A stretch of DNA of 64,000 nucleotides from contig CAMNGP010000001.1 of the NCBI GenBank assembly GCA_946538495.1, positions 57,156 to 121,155 of the forward strand. Direction: 5' to 3'. This document shows, one piece after another, positions 7,842 through 15,371 of this stretch (its first letter is position 1; every line of letters begins with the position of its first letter). The translations under genes were made by a program, and so were the position numbers. Under the pieces are notes generated by a model. It was not told the origin of the DNA. It ran no database searches and worked only from the letters and a program-made list of their open reading frames with translations. Source of the DNA: an uncultured Candidatus Saccharibacteria bacterium (lineage in GTDB: Bacteria; Patescibacteriota; Saccharimonadia; Saccharimonadales; Saccharimonadaceae).

Positions 7842-8787
7842 GATATTACGTAACCGTATCATTATTATTACTATGACAATAACGACTGTGGTTTTGATTT
7901 TGTCTGGTGTTTTGATTATGCTATTTTCATCTGCGATGCGTCCAGAGCCGAGACCGATGCTAGAAATAAATATATCAAATTCAATGATTTACGACGATCA
8001 GGATCTAAAAGAGTTCATTCATAATGATAGAAAAGAAGGTAGTCAACGTTTATTAATTACACTATTATGCGTTGGTGCCATCATTGAAGTGGCGGTGTTT
8101 CTGATTATTTACTATACTTCGCAGAGAATAATTGAACCAGTTGAAGAATCTTATGATAAGCAAAAGATTTTTATTGCAAATGCGTCGCATGAGTTAAAGA
8201 CGCCACTCGCGGTTATTCAGGCTAATATGGAGGCGCTTGAAGTCGATAAAAGTAATGAGAAATGGAAGGATAATATTGAAACCGAGATTAATCATGCTAA
8301 TAAACTGGTGCTTGATTTATTACAGCTTGCAAAAATGGACGCGGGGAGTGTTGACGCGACTAAGCCTGAAGAAGTTGATTTGAAGCAGGAAATCGAGAAA
8401 CGGATAGAAATATTTAAGCCAAAGTTTGCTGGGAAGATTAGTTTCAAGAGTTCTTCTAAAGAGAAGGTTGCGCTTTTGCCTAGACAAGATATTTTGCAGG
8501 TTTTGGATATTTTGATGGATAATGCGACAAAGTATGGTGATAAAAAAATATCGATTGATTTAAGTGATGGGAAGATTGTGGTTTCAAATGACGGTGTAGG
8601 AGTTTTGAAAGATGATTTGGAAAAAGTGTTTGATAGATTTTACCAAACAGACAAGACTAAGGATGGTTCTGGGCTTGGGCTTGCGATTGCAAAGGCAATT
8701 TGTGAACGAAATGGTTGGGGAATTAAATGTGAAAGCGATAAGCGATTAACTAAGTTTATTGTGACTATCCATAGTCGCAATAAATAA
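7834..8787 (+). CDS. Membrane sensor histidine kinase
   Basis: A 317-residue sensor kinase. Two membrane segments (about 8-30 and 72-96) flank a short outer loop of some 40 residues, too small for a classical ligand domain, so sensing may be within the membrane. HisKA carries the phospho-acceptor in ASHELKTPLAVIQ near residue 119. The ATPase domain shows the N box (LMDNATKYG, near 228) and the glycine-rich G2 region (DGSGLGLAIAKAI). It phosphorylates the overlapping response regulator. The signal is unknown; nearby envelope proteins make envelope stress a reasonable guess. Confidence 0.92.
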   Translation: MFKILRNRIIIITMTITTVVLILSGVLIMLFSSAMRPEPRPMLEINISNSMIYDDQDLKEFIHNDRKEGSQRLLITLLCVGAIIEVAVFLIIYYTSQRIIEPVEESYDKQKIFIANASHELKTPLAVIQANMEALEVDKSNEKWKDNIETEINHANKLVLDLLQLAKMDAGSVDATKPEEVDLKQEIEKRIEIFKPKFAGKISFKSSSKEKVALLPRQDILQVLDILMDNATKYGDKKISIDLSDGKIVVSNDGVGVLKDDLEKVFDRFYQTDKTKDGSGLGLAIAKAICERNGWGIKCESDKRLTKFIVTIHSRNK

Positions 8788-8794
8788 AAGACAT

Positions 8795-9280
8795 CTACAA
8801 GCTGTCGGTCCATTCTTTGATATCGGCGTCGGTGGCGTCTTGGGAGAAGCGGTGGCCGGGTTGCCAGTTGCCAGTAGTGGTTTTGGAATGTAGATTCGTG
8901 TCACTACTACCTAGGCCGGAGGAGTGAGAAGTGCAGAAGGGGATGACGGTTTTGTCGGTGAAATCGGTTTGCTTGACGAAAGAATCGACTGGCCAGGCGG
9001 AGAGACCCCACCAAATTGGGTAGCCGATGAAGACGGTGTCGTAGGAGTCCCAATTGGGAACGGTTGTGGTTTTGAGGGCAACGTCTTGGAGAGACGCGTC
9101 GTCGTGTTCTTTAGAAACGCGTGAGTCGGAAGCGGTCCAGTCGAGGTCATCTTCGGTGTAAGGTTCGGCTGGTTCGATTTCGAAGATATCGGCGTTTAAG
9201 TTTGCCGCGATTCTAGTTGCGACGCTCCTAGTGTGGTTTTGAGCCGAGAAGTAGATGACGAGTGTTTTGTTGTTTTCCAT
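8795..9280 (-). CDS. Flavodoxin-family protein
   Basis: A 161-residue flavodoxin-fold protein. The phosphate-binding loop of FMN is recognisable in VIYFSAQNHTRSVA, followed by GYPIWWGLSAWPV and a FCTSHSSGLGSS segment, as in flavodoxin_4-type proteins. It likely carries electrons through FMN; the partner is unknown. The start is set at 9280 because a minus-strand TATAAT (9287-9292) lies 6 bases upstream, which makes the transcript leaderless; an upstream TTG in frame would overlap the -10 box. It converges with the histidine kinase gene. Confidence 0.85.
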   Translation of the reverse strand: MENNKTLVIYFSAQNHTRSVATRIAANLNADIFEIEPAEPYTEDDLDWTASDSRVSKEHDDASLQDVALKTTTVPNWDSYDTVFIGYPIWWGLSAWPVDSFVKQTDFTDKTVIPFCTSHSSGLGSSDTNLHSKTTTGNWQPGHRFSQDATDADIKEWTDSL

Positions 9281-9348
9281 GTAATCATTATATAACAAAT
9301 TGGGTTGTTTCGTGGTGATATAATGGTGGTAAATAAAGAAAGGATTTT

Positions 9349-9603
9349 ATGGAACAAGCTATTTGTCAAAGTTGTGCGATGCCGTTAACGTCGGATGATA
9401 TGTTTGGTACGAATGCGGATGGTAGCGTAAATAAAGATTACTGTAAGTGGTGCTATGATAAGGGTGAGTTTTTGGATAAGTGTACGATGGAGGAATATGT
9501 TGAGAAATGCTCGCAGTTCGGTGAGCAGGCGGGGATGACGAATGAACAGATGCGAGAGTATTGTACGAAAGTGTTTCCGACGCTGAAGAGATGGAAGAAG
9601 TGA
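9349..9603 (+). CDS. Small zinc-ribbon protein
   Basis: An 84-residue protein with a zinc-ribbon-like pattern: CQSCAMPL near the N-terminus, then CKWCYDKG at about residue 32, giving two CxxC pairs, followed by an alpha-helical region with more Cys. It matches the family of short putative zinc-ribbon proteins annotated next to GNAT or flavodoxin genes. Function is unknown. A TATAAT box and AAAGGA ribosome binding site precede the ATG. Confidence 0.75.
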   Translation: MEQAICQSCAMPLTSDDMFGTNADGSVNKDYCKWCYDKGEFLDKCTMEEYVEKCSQFGEQAGMTNEQMREYCTKVFPTLKRWKK

Positions 9604-9639
9604 GATGCTGGGGGTAAAAGTTTAAAGTTTTTGCGCTAA

Positions 9640-9966
9640 ATGGAATCTGGGATGAGCTTTCGGGAAGATGTTTATGTAGCGGTGAGAAAAATTAAACCAG
9701 GTCATGTGGCGACTTATGGCGAGATTGCTCTAATGGTAGGGCGGCCGGGCGCAGCGCGAGCGGTGGGGAATGCTTTGCATGTGAATCCGTACGAATGGGG
9801 TTCCTCGAGTGTGCCGAGGGAGCTTTGGGTGCCGTGTCATCGGGTGGTAGCTGCTGATGGGGCGCTAGCGGCTGGATTTGGGTTCGGCGGATGCGAAGAA
9901 CAAAGGATTAGGTTGACGGCTGAAGGGATGGAGATAGTGGAGAATAAGGTGGTGATGGATATCTGA
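9640..9966 (+). CDS. MGMT-like DNA alkyltransferase
   Basis: A 108-residue protein made of the C-terminal methyltransferase domain of O6-alkylguanine-DNA alkyltransferases. The active site reads PCHRVV, so the alkyl-accepting Cys is present; alkyltransferase-like proteins that only bind the lesion have Trp here. The helix-turn-helix (TYGEIALMVGRPGAARAVGNAL) that flips the base is clear. The N-terminal Ada-type domain is absent. Two starts are possible, 9640 and 9652 (MSFRED); neither has a good ribosome binding site. Confidence 0.82.
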   Translation: MESGMSFREDVYVAVRKIKPGHVATYGEIALMVGRPGAARAVGNALHVNPYEWGSSSVPRELWVPCHRVVAADGALAAGFGFGGCEEQRIRLTAEGMEIVENKVVMDI

Positions 9967-10045
9967 ATTGTCTATATTGCCCATGGGGATGCCATAACGC
10001 AGGTTGATTATCGATGGTTTAATATAATAGAAAAAAGAGATTATT

Positions 10046-10951
10046 ATGAGTATACCAAGTTTTCAAAGTTTTCTGTTACCGGTTTTGGAGATTTTTTCTG
10101 ATGGAAAGATGTATTCTGTTGATGAATGCTGTCGTATAATCAAGGACAAAATGAGTATTAGTGATGAGGGTGCCCAAGAGCTACTTCCAAGTGGAACTGA
10201 TACGAGGCTGCGTAATAGGGTCTATTGGTCATTAATATACTTTAACCACGCTCTCTTGTTAGAAAAACCGATTAAGATGCATTATAGAATAACTGATAGG
10301 GGAGAAGAATTGCTTGAGTCACGTCCTAGCGAGATTACGCGGAAAATGTTGAAAGAAAAATACCCTGAGTTTGCGAAGTTTTCTTCTTCGAAGAAGGAAA
10401 AAGGAGAGGATTCTGTTGATGATGGCAACCTTACTCCTGAAGAAGAACTTGATAAAGCTTTTCGGGAAATGAACGATGGCCTCGCTGATGAACTCTTGAA
10501 TAACCTATTACAAGTTGATCCTTACAGATTTGAGTATATTGTGATGGAGCTTTTAAGGAAAATGGGGTATGGAGGGATTTCAGATGAGGCCGTCAGCGTA
10601 ACGAAGAAATCCGGAGATGGCGGTATAGACGGAATAATTAATCAGGATAATCTTGGTTTGGAGAAAATCTATGTCCAGGCTAAACGATGGGCAAATAATG
10701 TCGGAAGTGTGGAAATTAGGGATTTTATAGGTTCGTTGTCAACAAATAAGTCGAGTAAAGGTTTTTTTATAACTACTTCTTCTTTTAGTGATGGGGCGTT
10801 CGAGTGCGCGAAAAGTGCCGATAAGATGGTCGTCCTTATTGATGGCGATACACTATCTAGATTAATGGTTGAATTTGGGGTAGGCGTTCAGACGGTGCAT
10901 AGTTACGATATTAAGAAGATCGATGGTGATTTTTTCGAAGTTAATAAATAA
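10046..10951 (+). CDS. Mrr-family restriction endonuclease
   Basis: A 301-residue type IV-like restriction protein. The N-terminal winged-helix region (about 1-100) is Mrr_N. The C-terminal catalytic domain contains SGDGGIDGII near 189 and YVQAKRW near 210, the D...QxK form of the PD-(D/E)xK nuclease site usual in Mrr. Such enzymes cut DNA carrying foreign methylation. It opens the defence-type region and has its own -10 box (TATAAT, 10023-10028). Confidence 0.88.
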   Translation: MSIPSFQSFLLPVLEIFSDGKMYSVDECCRIIKDKMSISDEGAQELLPSGTDTRLRNRVYWSLIYFNHALLLEKPIKMHYRITDRGEELLESRPSEITRKMLKEKYPEFAKFSSSKKEKGEDSVDDGNLTPEEELDKAFREMNDGLADELLNNLLQVDPYRFEYIVMELLRKMGYGGISDEAVSVTKKSGDGGIDGIINQDNLGLEKIYVQAKRWANNVGSVEIRDFIGSLSTNKSSKGFFITTSSFSDGAFECAKSADKMVVLIDGDTLSRLMVEFGVGVQTVHSYDIKKIDGDFFEVNK

Positions 10952-10998
10952 AGTAGTTTAGCTTTTAATGCAAAGATGGTTTGGTGTAATTTTTTGTG

Positions 10999-11035
10999 TT
11001 GACTTATTTATACAACAAGAGTATACTTGTTGTAT
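10999..11035 (+). promoter_or_regulatory. Promoter and palindromic operator of the XRE regulator
   Basis: TTGACT (10999-11004), a 17-base spacer and TATACT (11022-11027) form a strong promoter. A perfect 10-bp inverted repeat, ATACAACAAG (11010-11019) and CTTGTTGTAT (11026-11035), covers the -10 box. A further AACAACAAG half-site lies at 11042-11050. A repressor bound here would block RNA polymerase, as expected for autoregulation by the XRE protein encoded 23 bases downstream. Confidence 0.75.
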
Positions 11036-11057
11036 ATTAATAACAACAAGGAGCATT

Positions 11058-11429
11058 ATGAAATTCCATGAATTATTCAAGAAAAAAAGAATGGAAGTTG
11101 GAACGGTGCGTGAGTTCGCTAGGCAGTCTGGTTTTGATTTAGCATATATATCTAGATTGGAGAATGGTGTGACTTTGCCGCCAAAAGATAGCAAAAAACT
11201 TGCGAAGCTGGCTAAGGCTTTGAGGCTTCGTGATGATTCTGATGAATGGCAAGAGTTTATGGACCTCGCCGCTGTCGCGAAGAACGAATTACCCGAAGAC
11301 TTGCAAGATAATGAACGAATTGCTTCTGTTTTACCAGCGTTTTATCGAACATTGAGGAATAAGGAGCTAGACGAGACGGAGGTAAAGAAACTCTTAGACA
11401 TGATTAAGAATTCTGGAAAGGAGGATTAA
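11058..11429 (+). CDS. XRE-family transcription regulator
   Basis: A 123-residue protein with an N-terminal lambda-repressor-type helix-turn-helix (about residues 5-60, with TVREFARQSGFDLAYISRLENG). The C-terminal part is helical and may dimerise. The start at 11058 follows AAGGAG; a longer open frame upstream would read through the promoter. It precedes an ImmA-type protease gene by 5 bases, the usual repressor/anti-repressor-protease pairing of mobile elements and defence loci. Confidence 0.9.
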   Translation: MKFHELFKKKRMEVGTVREFARQSGFDLAYISRLENGVTLPPKDSKKLAKLAKALRLRDDSDEWQEFMDLAAVAKNELPEDLQDNERIASVLPAFYRTLRNKELDETEVKKLLDMIKNSGKED

Positions 11430-11434
11430 TCGAT

Positions 11435-12058
11435 ATGGTTTATTTAGGTGAGGGTGGGAGAGTTCCTTACTTAAATAAGAATAATATAGTAAGGAATGTG
11501 GAGGATACGCTGGAGGAATGTTGGAATGGGGCATTTCCAGTCGACGTGGAAGCTATTTGTGATGATTTAGGAATTGGGATTCTGCCGATTATTGATTTAT
11601 CAAAGACATTTCGAGTGGATGCTTTTATTTCAGCGGATTTTAGAACAATCTATGTTGATAGTCGTGAGTTTGAGAGAGATAGTCACAGATATAGGTTTAG
11701 TGTAGCGCATGAACTTGGGCACTTTGTTTTACATCGTAAGTATTGCCCCCATGTCACTAAAAGTTTAGATGAATGGTTCCGGTTTTTCCGTCGATTTACT
11801 AATGATTATGCAGAATTTCAGGCCAATTATTTTGCTGGAAACTTATTAGTGCCAGAAGCGGAATTAGTACGAGTACTTAACGATGGATTTGATGGAAGTT
11901 TTGTAAGAAATTATTGGAATGCTAGTCCTAGCGAGCTGGGGAGAATATTGATGAAAGTCCGTAGACACTTCAGAGTTTCCGACGATGTGATTGCGAGAAG
12001 AATGAGAGATGCTTTTCCGGGCGTAGATGAAATTGACAATAATAAAAAGTGGAGGTAA
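11435..12058 (+). CDS. ImmA/IrrE-family metallopeptidase
   Basis: A 207-residue zinc protease-like protein. The HELGH motif (HExxH) at about residues 92-96 and a downstream Glu in AEFQANYFAGNLLVP give the three-ligand zinc site. In ICEBs1 and Deinococcus such enzymes cleave their partner XRE repressor to switch on a mobile element or stress response. Here the partner is the XRE gene immediately upstream. A GGAGG near its start (11419-11423) supports translation. The downstream HNH gene begins 2 bases after the stop. Confidence 0.9.
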   Translation: MVYLGEGGRVPYLNKNNIVRNVEDTLEECWNGAFPVDVEAICDDLGIGILPIIDLSKTFRVDAFISADFRTIYVDSREFERDSHRYRFSVAHELGHFVLHRKYCPHVTKSLDEWFRFFRRFTNDYAEFQANYFAGNLLVPEAELVRVLNDGFDGSFVRNYWNASPSELGRILMKVRRHFRVSDDVIARRMRDAFPGVDEIDNNKKWR

Positions 12059-12060
12059 AA

Positions 12061-12357
12061 ATGACAACAAAAACAAGCAGAGCAAAGACTAAGGCTAAGT
12101 TGCAGTTGGTTTGGGAACGAGGAAAAAGATGTGCGATTTGTGGGAAAAAGATTAAAAGTTTAGATGATCTCACAATTGATCACATTGTGCCATTGGCGGA
12201 AGGCGGCAAGAATGTAATAGAAAACTATCAGCTCGCCCACAAAGCGTGTAATGAGGCAAAGGGCAGTTTGTTGCCGGATGAACATGAAAAATTGCTGAAA
12301 TATAACAGACGACGTATATTATGGATGAGGATACGAAGGGGTATTGTGGTGTGGTAA
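12061..12357 (+). CDS. HNH endonuclease
   Basis: A 98-residue McrA-type HNH nuclease. The pattern is CAICGKK, then DHIVPLAEGG, a conserved Asn, and HKACNEAKG, so both zinc-binding Cys pairs and the His-Asn-His catalytic centre are present. It would nick or cut DNA. GGAGG at 12051-12055 fixes the ATG at 12061. As the third gene of the XRE-ImmA unit it may be a nuclease effector of the regulated module or part of the adjacent restriction system. Confidence 0.85.
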   Translation: MTTKTSRAKTKAKLQLVWERGKRCAICGKKIKSLDDLTIDHIVPLAEGGKNVIENYQLAHKACNEAKGSLLPDEHEKLLKYNRRRILWMRIRRGIVVW

Positions 12358-12399
12358 TGATTCAATCATGGAGCGTAGTAAGTAATTTGTAAAGTATGG

Positions 12400-12555
12400 T
12401 ATAATTAAGGGGCAATACATCAACATTAACAGTTTGGCAATACGCTAACCTTAGTTTCTATAAAAGGGAAAGTGGGACCCTCATCGGCCCAATTTTGGCC
12501 CCTTTATGGAAGCTAATGTTGGTGTATTGCAAACCGTATGGGGGTTCCATTTTTT
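12400..12555 (+). ncRNA. Structured leader RNA / attenuator candidate upstream of the methylase operon
   Basis: TATAAT at 12400-12405 predicts a start near 12411. The RNA then begins with an arm (12412-12430) that pairs with 12512-12530 over 19 positions, two of them G-U. Inside are an AT/GC helix (about 12460-12468 with 12499-12507) and a GGCC...GGCC hairpin. A second helix, 12474-12487 with 12534-12548, abuts six T and looks like a terminator; it cannot form together with the closing helix without a pseudoknot. GCAATAC occurs twice on the left and GTATTGC twice on the right (the last at 12587), allowing alternative pairing. The methylase start codon is at 12612. Confidence 0.5.
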
Positions 12556-12611
12556 GTGGTAAATGAATTGGGCCCTAGTAGTTGTCGTATTGCAGAAAGA
12601 AGTTTTCTGCA

Positions 12612-13274
12612 ATGCCCCAAAAGAATCAAAAAGTTGTAGAAAACTCTTCTTCACGGAAGAGTTTTTCTGTTAAGAAAGGTATTAAGTCGCGAGACCGCGT
12701 GCGGAATCGGGGCGAGGTTTTTACGGAGCTTCGGGAAATCAATAATATTCTGGACCTGACGGCGGATGCGCATCGGAATTATAAAGATCAGAGAATCTTG
12801 GAGCCGGCTTGCGGGAATGGAAACTTCTTGGTGGTGATACTGGAGAGGCGGCTTGCAGATATTAAAAAGGCAATTAAGAAAAAGAACCAAGATGATACGG
12901 AATTTGCAATACTAACGGCACTATCTACCATGTATGGCGTGGATATTATGCCGGATAATATCAAAGAGTGTCATGAACGGCTCAAATCAATAATTGAGAA
13001 GTTTTATAAAGAAAGAGTACCGACGAAAAATCGTAGGCCGGAGTTTTTTGATGCCGTGAAGGAGATATTGCGTACGAATATTCAGCTTGGTGACATGCTG
13101 AATGGTAAAGAGAAGATTTGTTTTGTGGAATATACGGTGCCGCGCGATTATTATTTCGTGCGGAATGAATATAGATTGGTGGATTTGGAATTAGGGATTT
13201 TGTCGTCGAAGAAACGAATAAAACCAACGCATTATTTAAAAATAGGAGGAGAAAATGCCAACGAATGTAAGTAA
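12612..13274 (+). CDS. N6-adenine methylase-like protein lacking the NPPY motif
   Basis: A 220-residue protein with a SAM-binding motif I (ILEPACGNGNFLVVIL, near residue 62) and an acidic motif II (YGVDIMP), so it has the Rossmann core of class I methylases. No (D/N)PPY catalytic motif follows; the protein ends after about 150 residues of core. It overlaps the next, complete methylase gene by 20 bases. It may be a specificity or partner subunit, or a degenerate methylase. The ATG at 12612 is chosen; a TTG at 12582 is in frame, and a TTGCAGAA/TTCTGCAA hairpin lies just before the ATG. Confidence 0.75.
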   Translation: MPQKNQKVVENSSSRKSFSVKKGIKSRDRVRNRGEVFTELREINNILDLTADAHRNYKDQRILEPACGNGNFLVVILERRLADIKKAIKKKNQDDTEFAILTALSTMYGVDIMPDNIKECHERLKSIIEKFYKERVPTKNRRPEFFDAVKEILRTNIQLGDMLNGKEKICFVEYTVPRDYYFVRNEYRLVDLELGILSSKKRIKPTHYLKIGGENANECK

Positions 13275-14805
13275 AAACTTACTAAATCTTTCGCACTATT
13301 ATAAGGATAGGCGAAATCCGGATATTTTGGATTGCATTGCTAATCTTAGTTCGGATGAAGTATTTACGCCACCGGAGCTAGCGGATAAGGTACTGGACTT
13401 ACTACCAGAGGAAGTGTGGAGCAATCCGAATCTAAAATGGCTGGATCCAGCTTGCAAGACGGGTGTGTTTTTAAGACAGATTGCGATTCGTCTGATGGTG
13501 GGGCTGAAGGATGCGATTCCGGATGAAGCGGAGAGACGTGAGCATATTTTTAAGAAAATGTTGTATGGGATGCCGATTACAAGACTTACGGCATTAATGA
13601 GCCGGCGAAGCGTGTATTACGCGAAGAATGCGATGAGCGACAAGTCGGTAGTGAAGTTCAATGACAATGAAGGGAATATCATCTTTGTGCCGATGGAACA
13701 TCATTTTAAGATGGGGAAATGTACGTTTTGTGGACTATCACAAAACGAGAAGGTGCTCGGTAGTCGTGATGGAATGGGGGAGTTAGAAAACCATGCATAT
13801 CAATTTATCCATTTAAAAGAGGAGACATTAAAAACTATGAAATTTGATGTGATTGTGGGGAATCCACCATATCAACTTGGGGATGGTGGGGGTGTTGGTT
13901 CTTCCGCTATGCCCATATATCATTTGTTTATACAACAGGCAAAACGACTAAATGCTAGGTATATAGCATTTATTGTGCCTTCTCGTTGGTTTGCTGGAGG
14001 GAAGGGGCTAGATAGCTTCCGGGATGAGATGCTGAATGACAAGCATATTAAGAAGATAGTTGATTACCCAAATGCTAATGATTGTTTCCCTGGGGTTGAG
14101 ATAAAAGGTGGTGTCAATTATTTTATTTGGGATAGAGACTACAGTGGAGATTGTGAGATTACGAATGTTTATGGAGAAGATTTTTCATCTCTCGCAAAAA
14201 GAAAACTTAATGAATGGGATATTCTAATTAGATGGAATGATGGAACGTCGATTTTGAGAAAAGTCCAAAAAATGGGAGAAGAAACTTTAGATAAAAAAGT
14301 TTCTTCAAGGAGGCCTTTTGGTTTTGGCAGTAATTATTCGAAGTATGATCAGATTAATAACCCAGATAAGGTTAAACTGTACATGATGAATAAAAAAACT
14401 GGATATATTCCGAGGACTTTGGTTCAGCAATCGACGAATTTAATAGATGCAGATAAGGTTTTATTAGCAAAGGCAGGTAGCGTGAACGGCGTTTATCCGA
14501 ACAATATAATCGGAACAGTCTTTGTTGCTGACAAGCCTAGCGTTTGCACAGAAACGTTTCTAGTTGTTGGCCCTTTTCGATCTAATGCAGATGCTGAGTA
14601 TTTTGTAGATTATATGAAAACGAAATTTGTGAGGTTTATGATAATGCTACGGACTCCTACGCAGAATATGAGTAAAGCTTGTTTTTCGTTTGTACCGGAT
14701 TTACCAATGGACCATAAATGGACGGATGAGGAACTGTACAAAAGATACGATTTGTCAGAAGACGAAATTAGCTTTATCGAAAAAATGATTAAGGAGATGG
14801 AATAA
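13255..14805 (+). CDS. Eco57I-like DNA adenine methyltransferase
   Basis: A 516-residue DNA methylase. An opening EVFTPPELADKVLDLLP segment is followed by SAM motif I (WLDPACKTGVFL, near residue 62) and the catalytic NPPYQL near 202, with an IAFIVPSRWFAGG segment typical of Eco57I-type enzymes. Residues 340-510 likely form the target recognition domain. It would methylate adenine in the host's recognition site. AGGAGG precedes the ATG, which lies inside the upstream gene. The stop overlaps the next start (TAATG). Confidence 0.9.
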   Translation: MPTNVSKNLLNLSHYYKDRRNPDILDCIANLSSDEVFTPPELADKVLDLLPEEVWSNPNLKWLDPACKTGVFLRQIAIRLMVGLKDAIPDEAERREHIFKKMLYGMPITRLTALMSRRSVYYAKNAMSDKSVVKFNDNEGNIIFVPMEHHFKMGKCTFCGLSQNEKVLGSRDGMGELENHAYQFIHLKEETLKTMKFDVIVGNPPYQLGDGGGVGSSAMPIYHLFIQQAKRLNARYIAFIVPSRWFAGGKGLDSFRDEMLNDKHIKKIVDYPNANDCFPGVEIKGGVNYFIWDRDYSGDCEITNVYGEDFSSLAKRKLNEWDILIRWNDGTSILRKVQKMGEETLDKKVSSRRPFGFGSNYSKYDQINNPDKVKLYMMNKKTGYIPRTLVQQSTNLIDADKVLLAKAGSVNGVYPNNIIGTVFVADKPSVCTETFLVVGPFRSNADAEYFVDYMKTKFVRFMIMLRTPTQNMSKACFSFVPDLPMDHKWTDEELYKRYDLSEDEISFIEKMIKEME

Positions 14806-15371
14806 TGGCATTAGTAAATAGAGATAGGGAGAAAGACCTGAATGACTACGAAAAAATAGCCGACGTAATAATAAGCCATTCTGAAATAGATAAAATAATG
14901 TCTGAATTATTAGCTGCATTTATTGGTGACGATATTGAGTTGTCTTATGCTATCAACGATAGCGCAAAACTAAGCTTTGAACAGAAACGGATTCTCTTGA
15001 CGGAAATAATAAAAAGATATAAAGATAGCAATTGGAAGAAAGAGTTGCTGTTCTTTTTAAAAACAATTCAGAATCTTGAACAATTTCGAAATAAAATTGC
15101 ACACGGTAATACATTGAGAGAGATATTAAGAAAAAAGACTTTGAATGAGATACCGTATTTACGCAATAATTCAATCTTCCAAAAAGAGTGGCCACAGGAT
15201 ATAGATATTGACGTTTTATACAGTAATTATAATGAAGTGTTAAGTACGAATAATCCGTATGTGAAAAAAGAATACTTAATAAAAGGCCAAACTGATGACT
15301 TGTATTTTTTGATAGATAGATTGGAACAAATACCACCAAGCGAAATAATAGAGGAGATTAAAAATGAGTGA
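14805..15371 (+). CDS. HEPN-like protein
   Basis: A 188-residue, mostly helical protein not assigned to a named family by eye. Residues about 94-101 read FRNKIAHG, the R-N-x3-H pattern of HEPN RNase domains. HEPN proteins often act as RNA-cutting toxins in abortive defence. It overlaps the methylase by one base and the helicase by 8 bases, so it is an integral member of this operon. RNase activity is inferred from the motif alone; non-catalytic DUF4145-like relatives share the same motif. Confidence 0.65.
   Translation: MALVNRDREKDLNDYEKIADVIISHSEIDKIMSELLAAFIGDDIELSYAINDSAKLSFEQKRILLTEIIKRYKDSNWKKELLFFLKTIQNLEQFRNKIAHGNTLREILRKKTLNEIPYLRNNSIFQKEWPQDIDIDVLYSNYNEVLSTNNPYVKKEYLIKGQTDDLYFLIDRLEQIPPSEIIEEIKNE

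Noticed and set aside
9640-9966. Alkyltransferase-like (non-catalytic) protein
   Set aside because: The active-site motif is PCHRVV with Cys present, so an MGMT-type enzyme is the better call.
12412-12530. Miniature transposon with terminal inverted repeats
   Set aside because: The arms could be terminal repeats, but no target-site duplication is seen and the 5' arm begins exactly at the predicted transcription start, which fits a leader RNA better. Not fully excluded.
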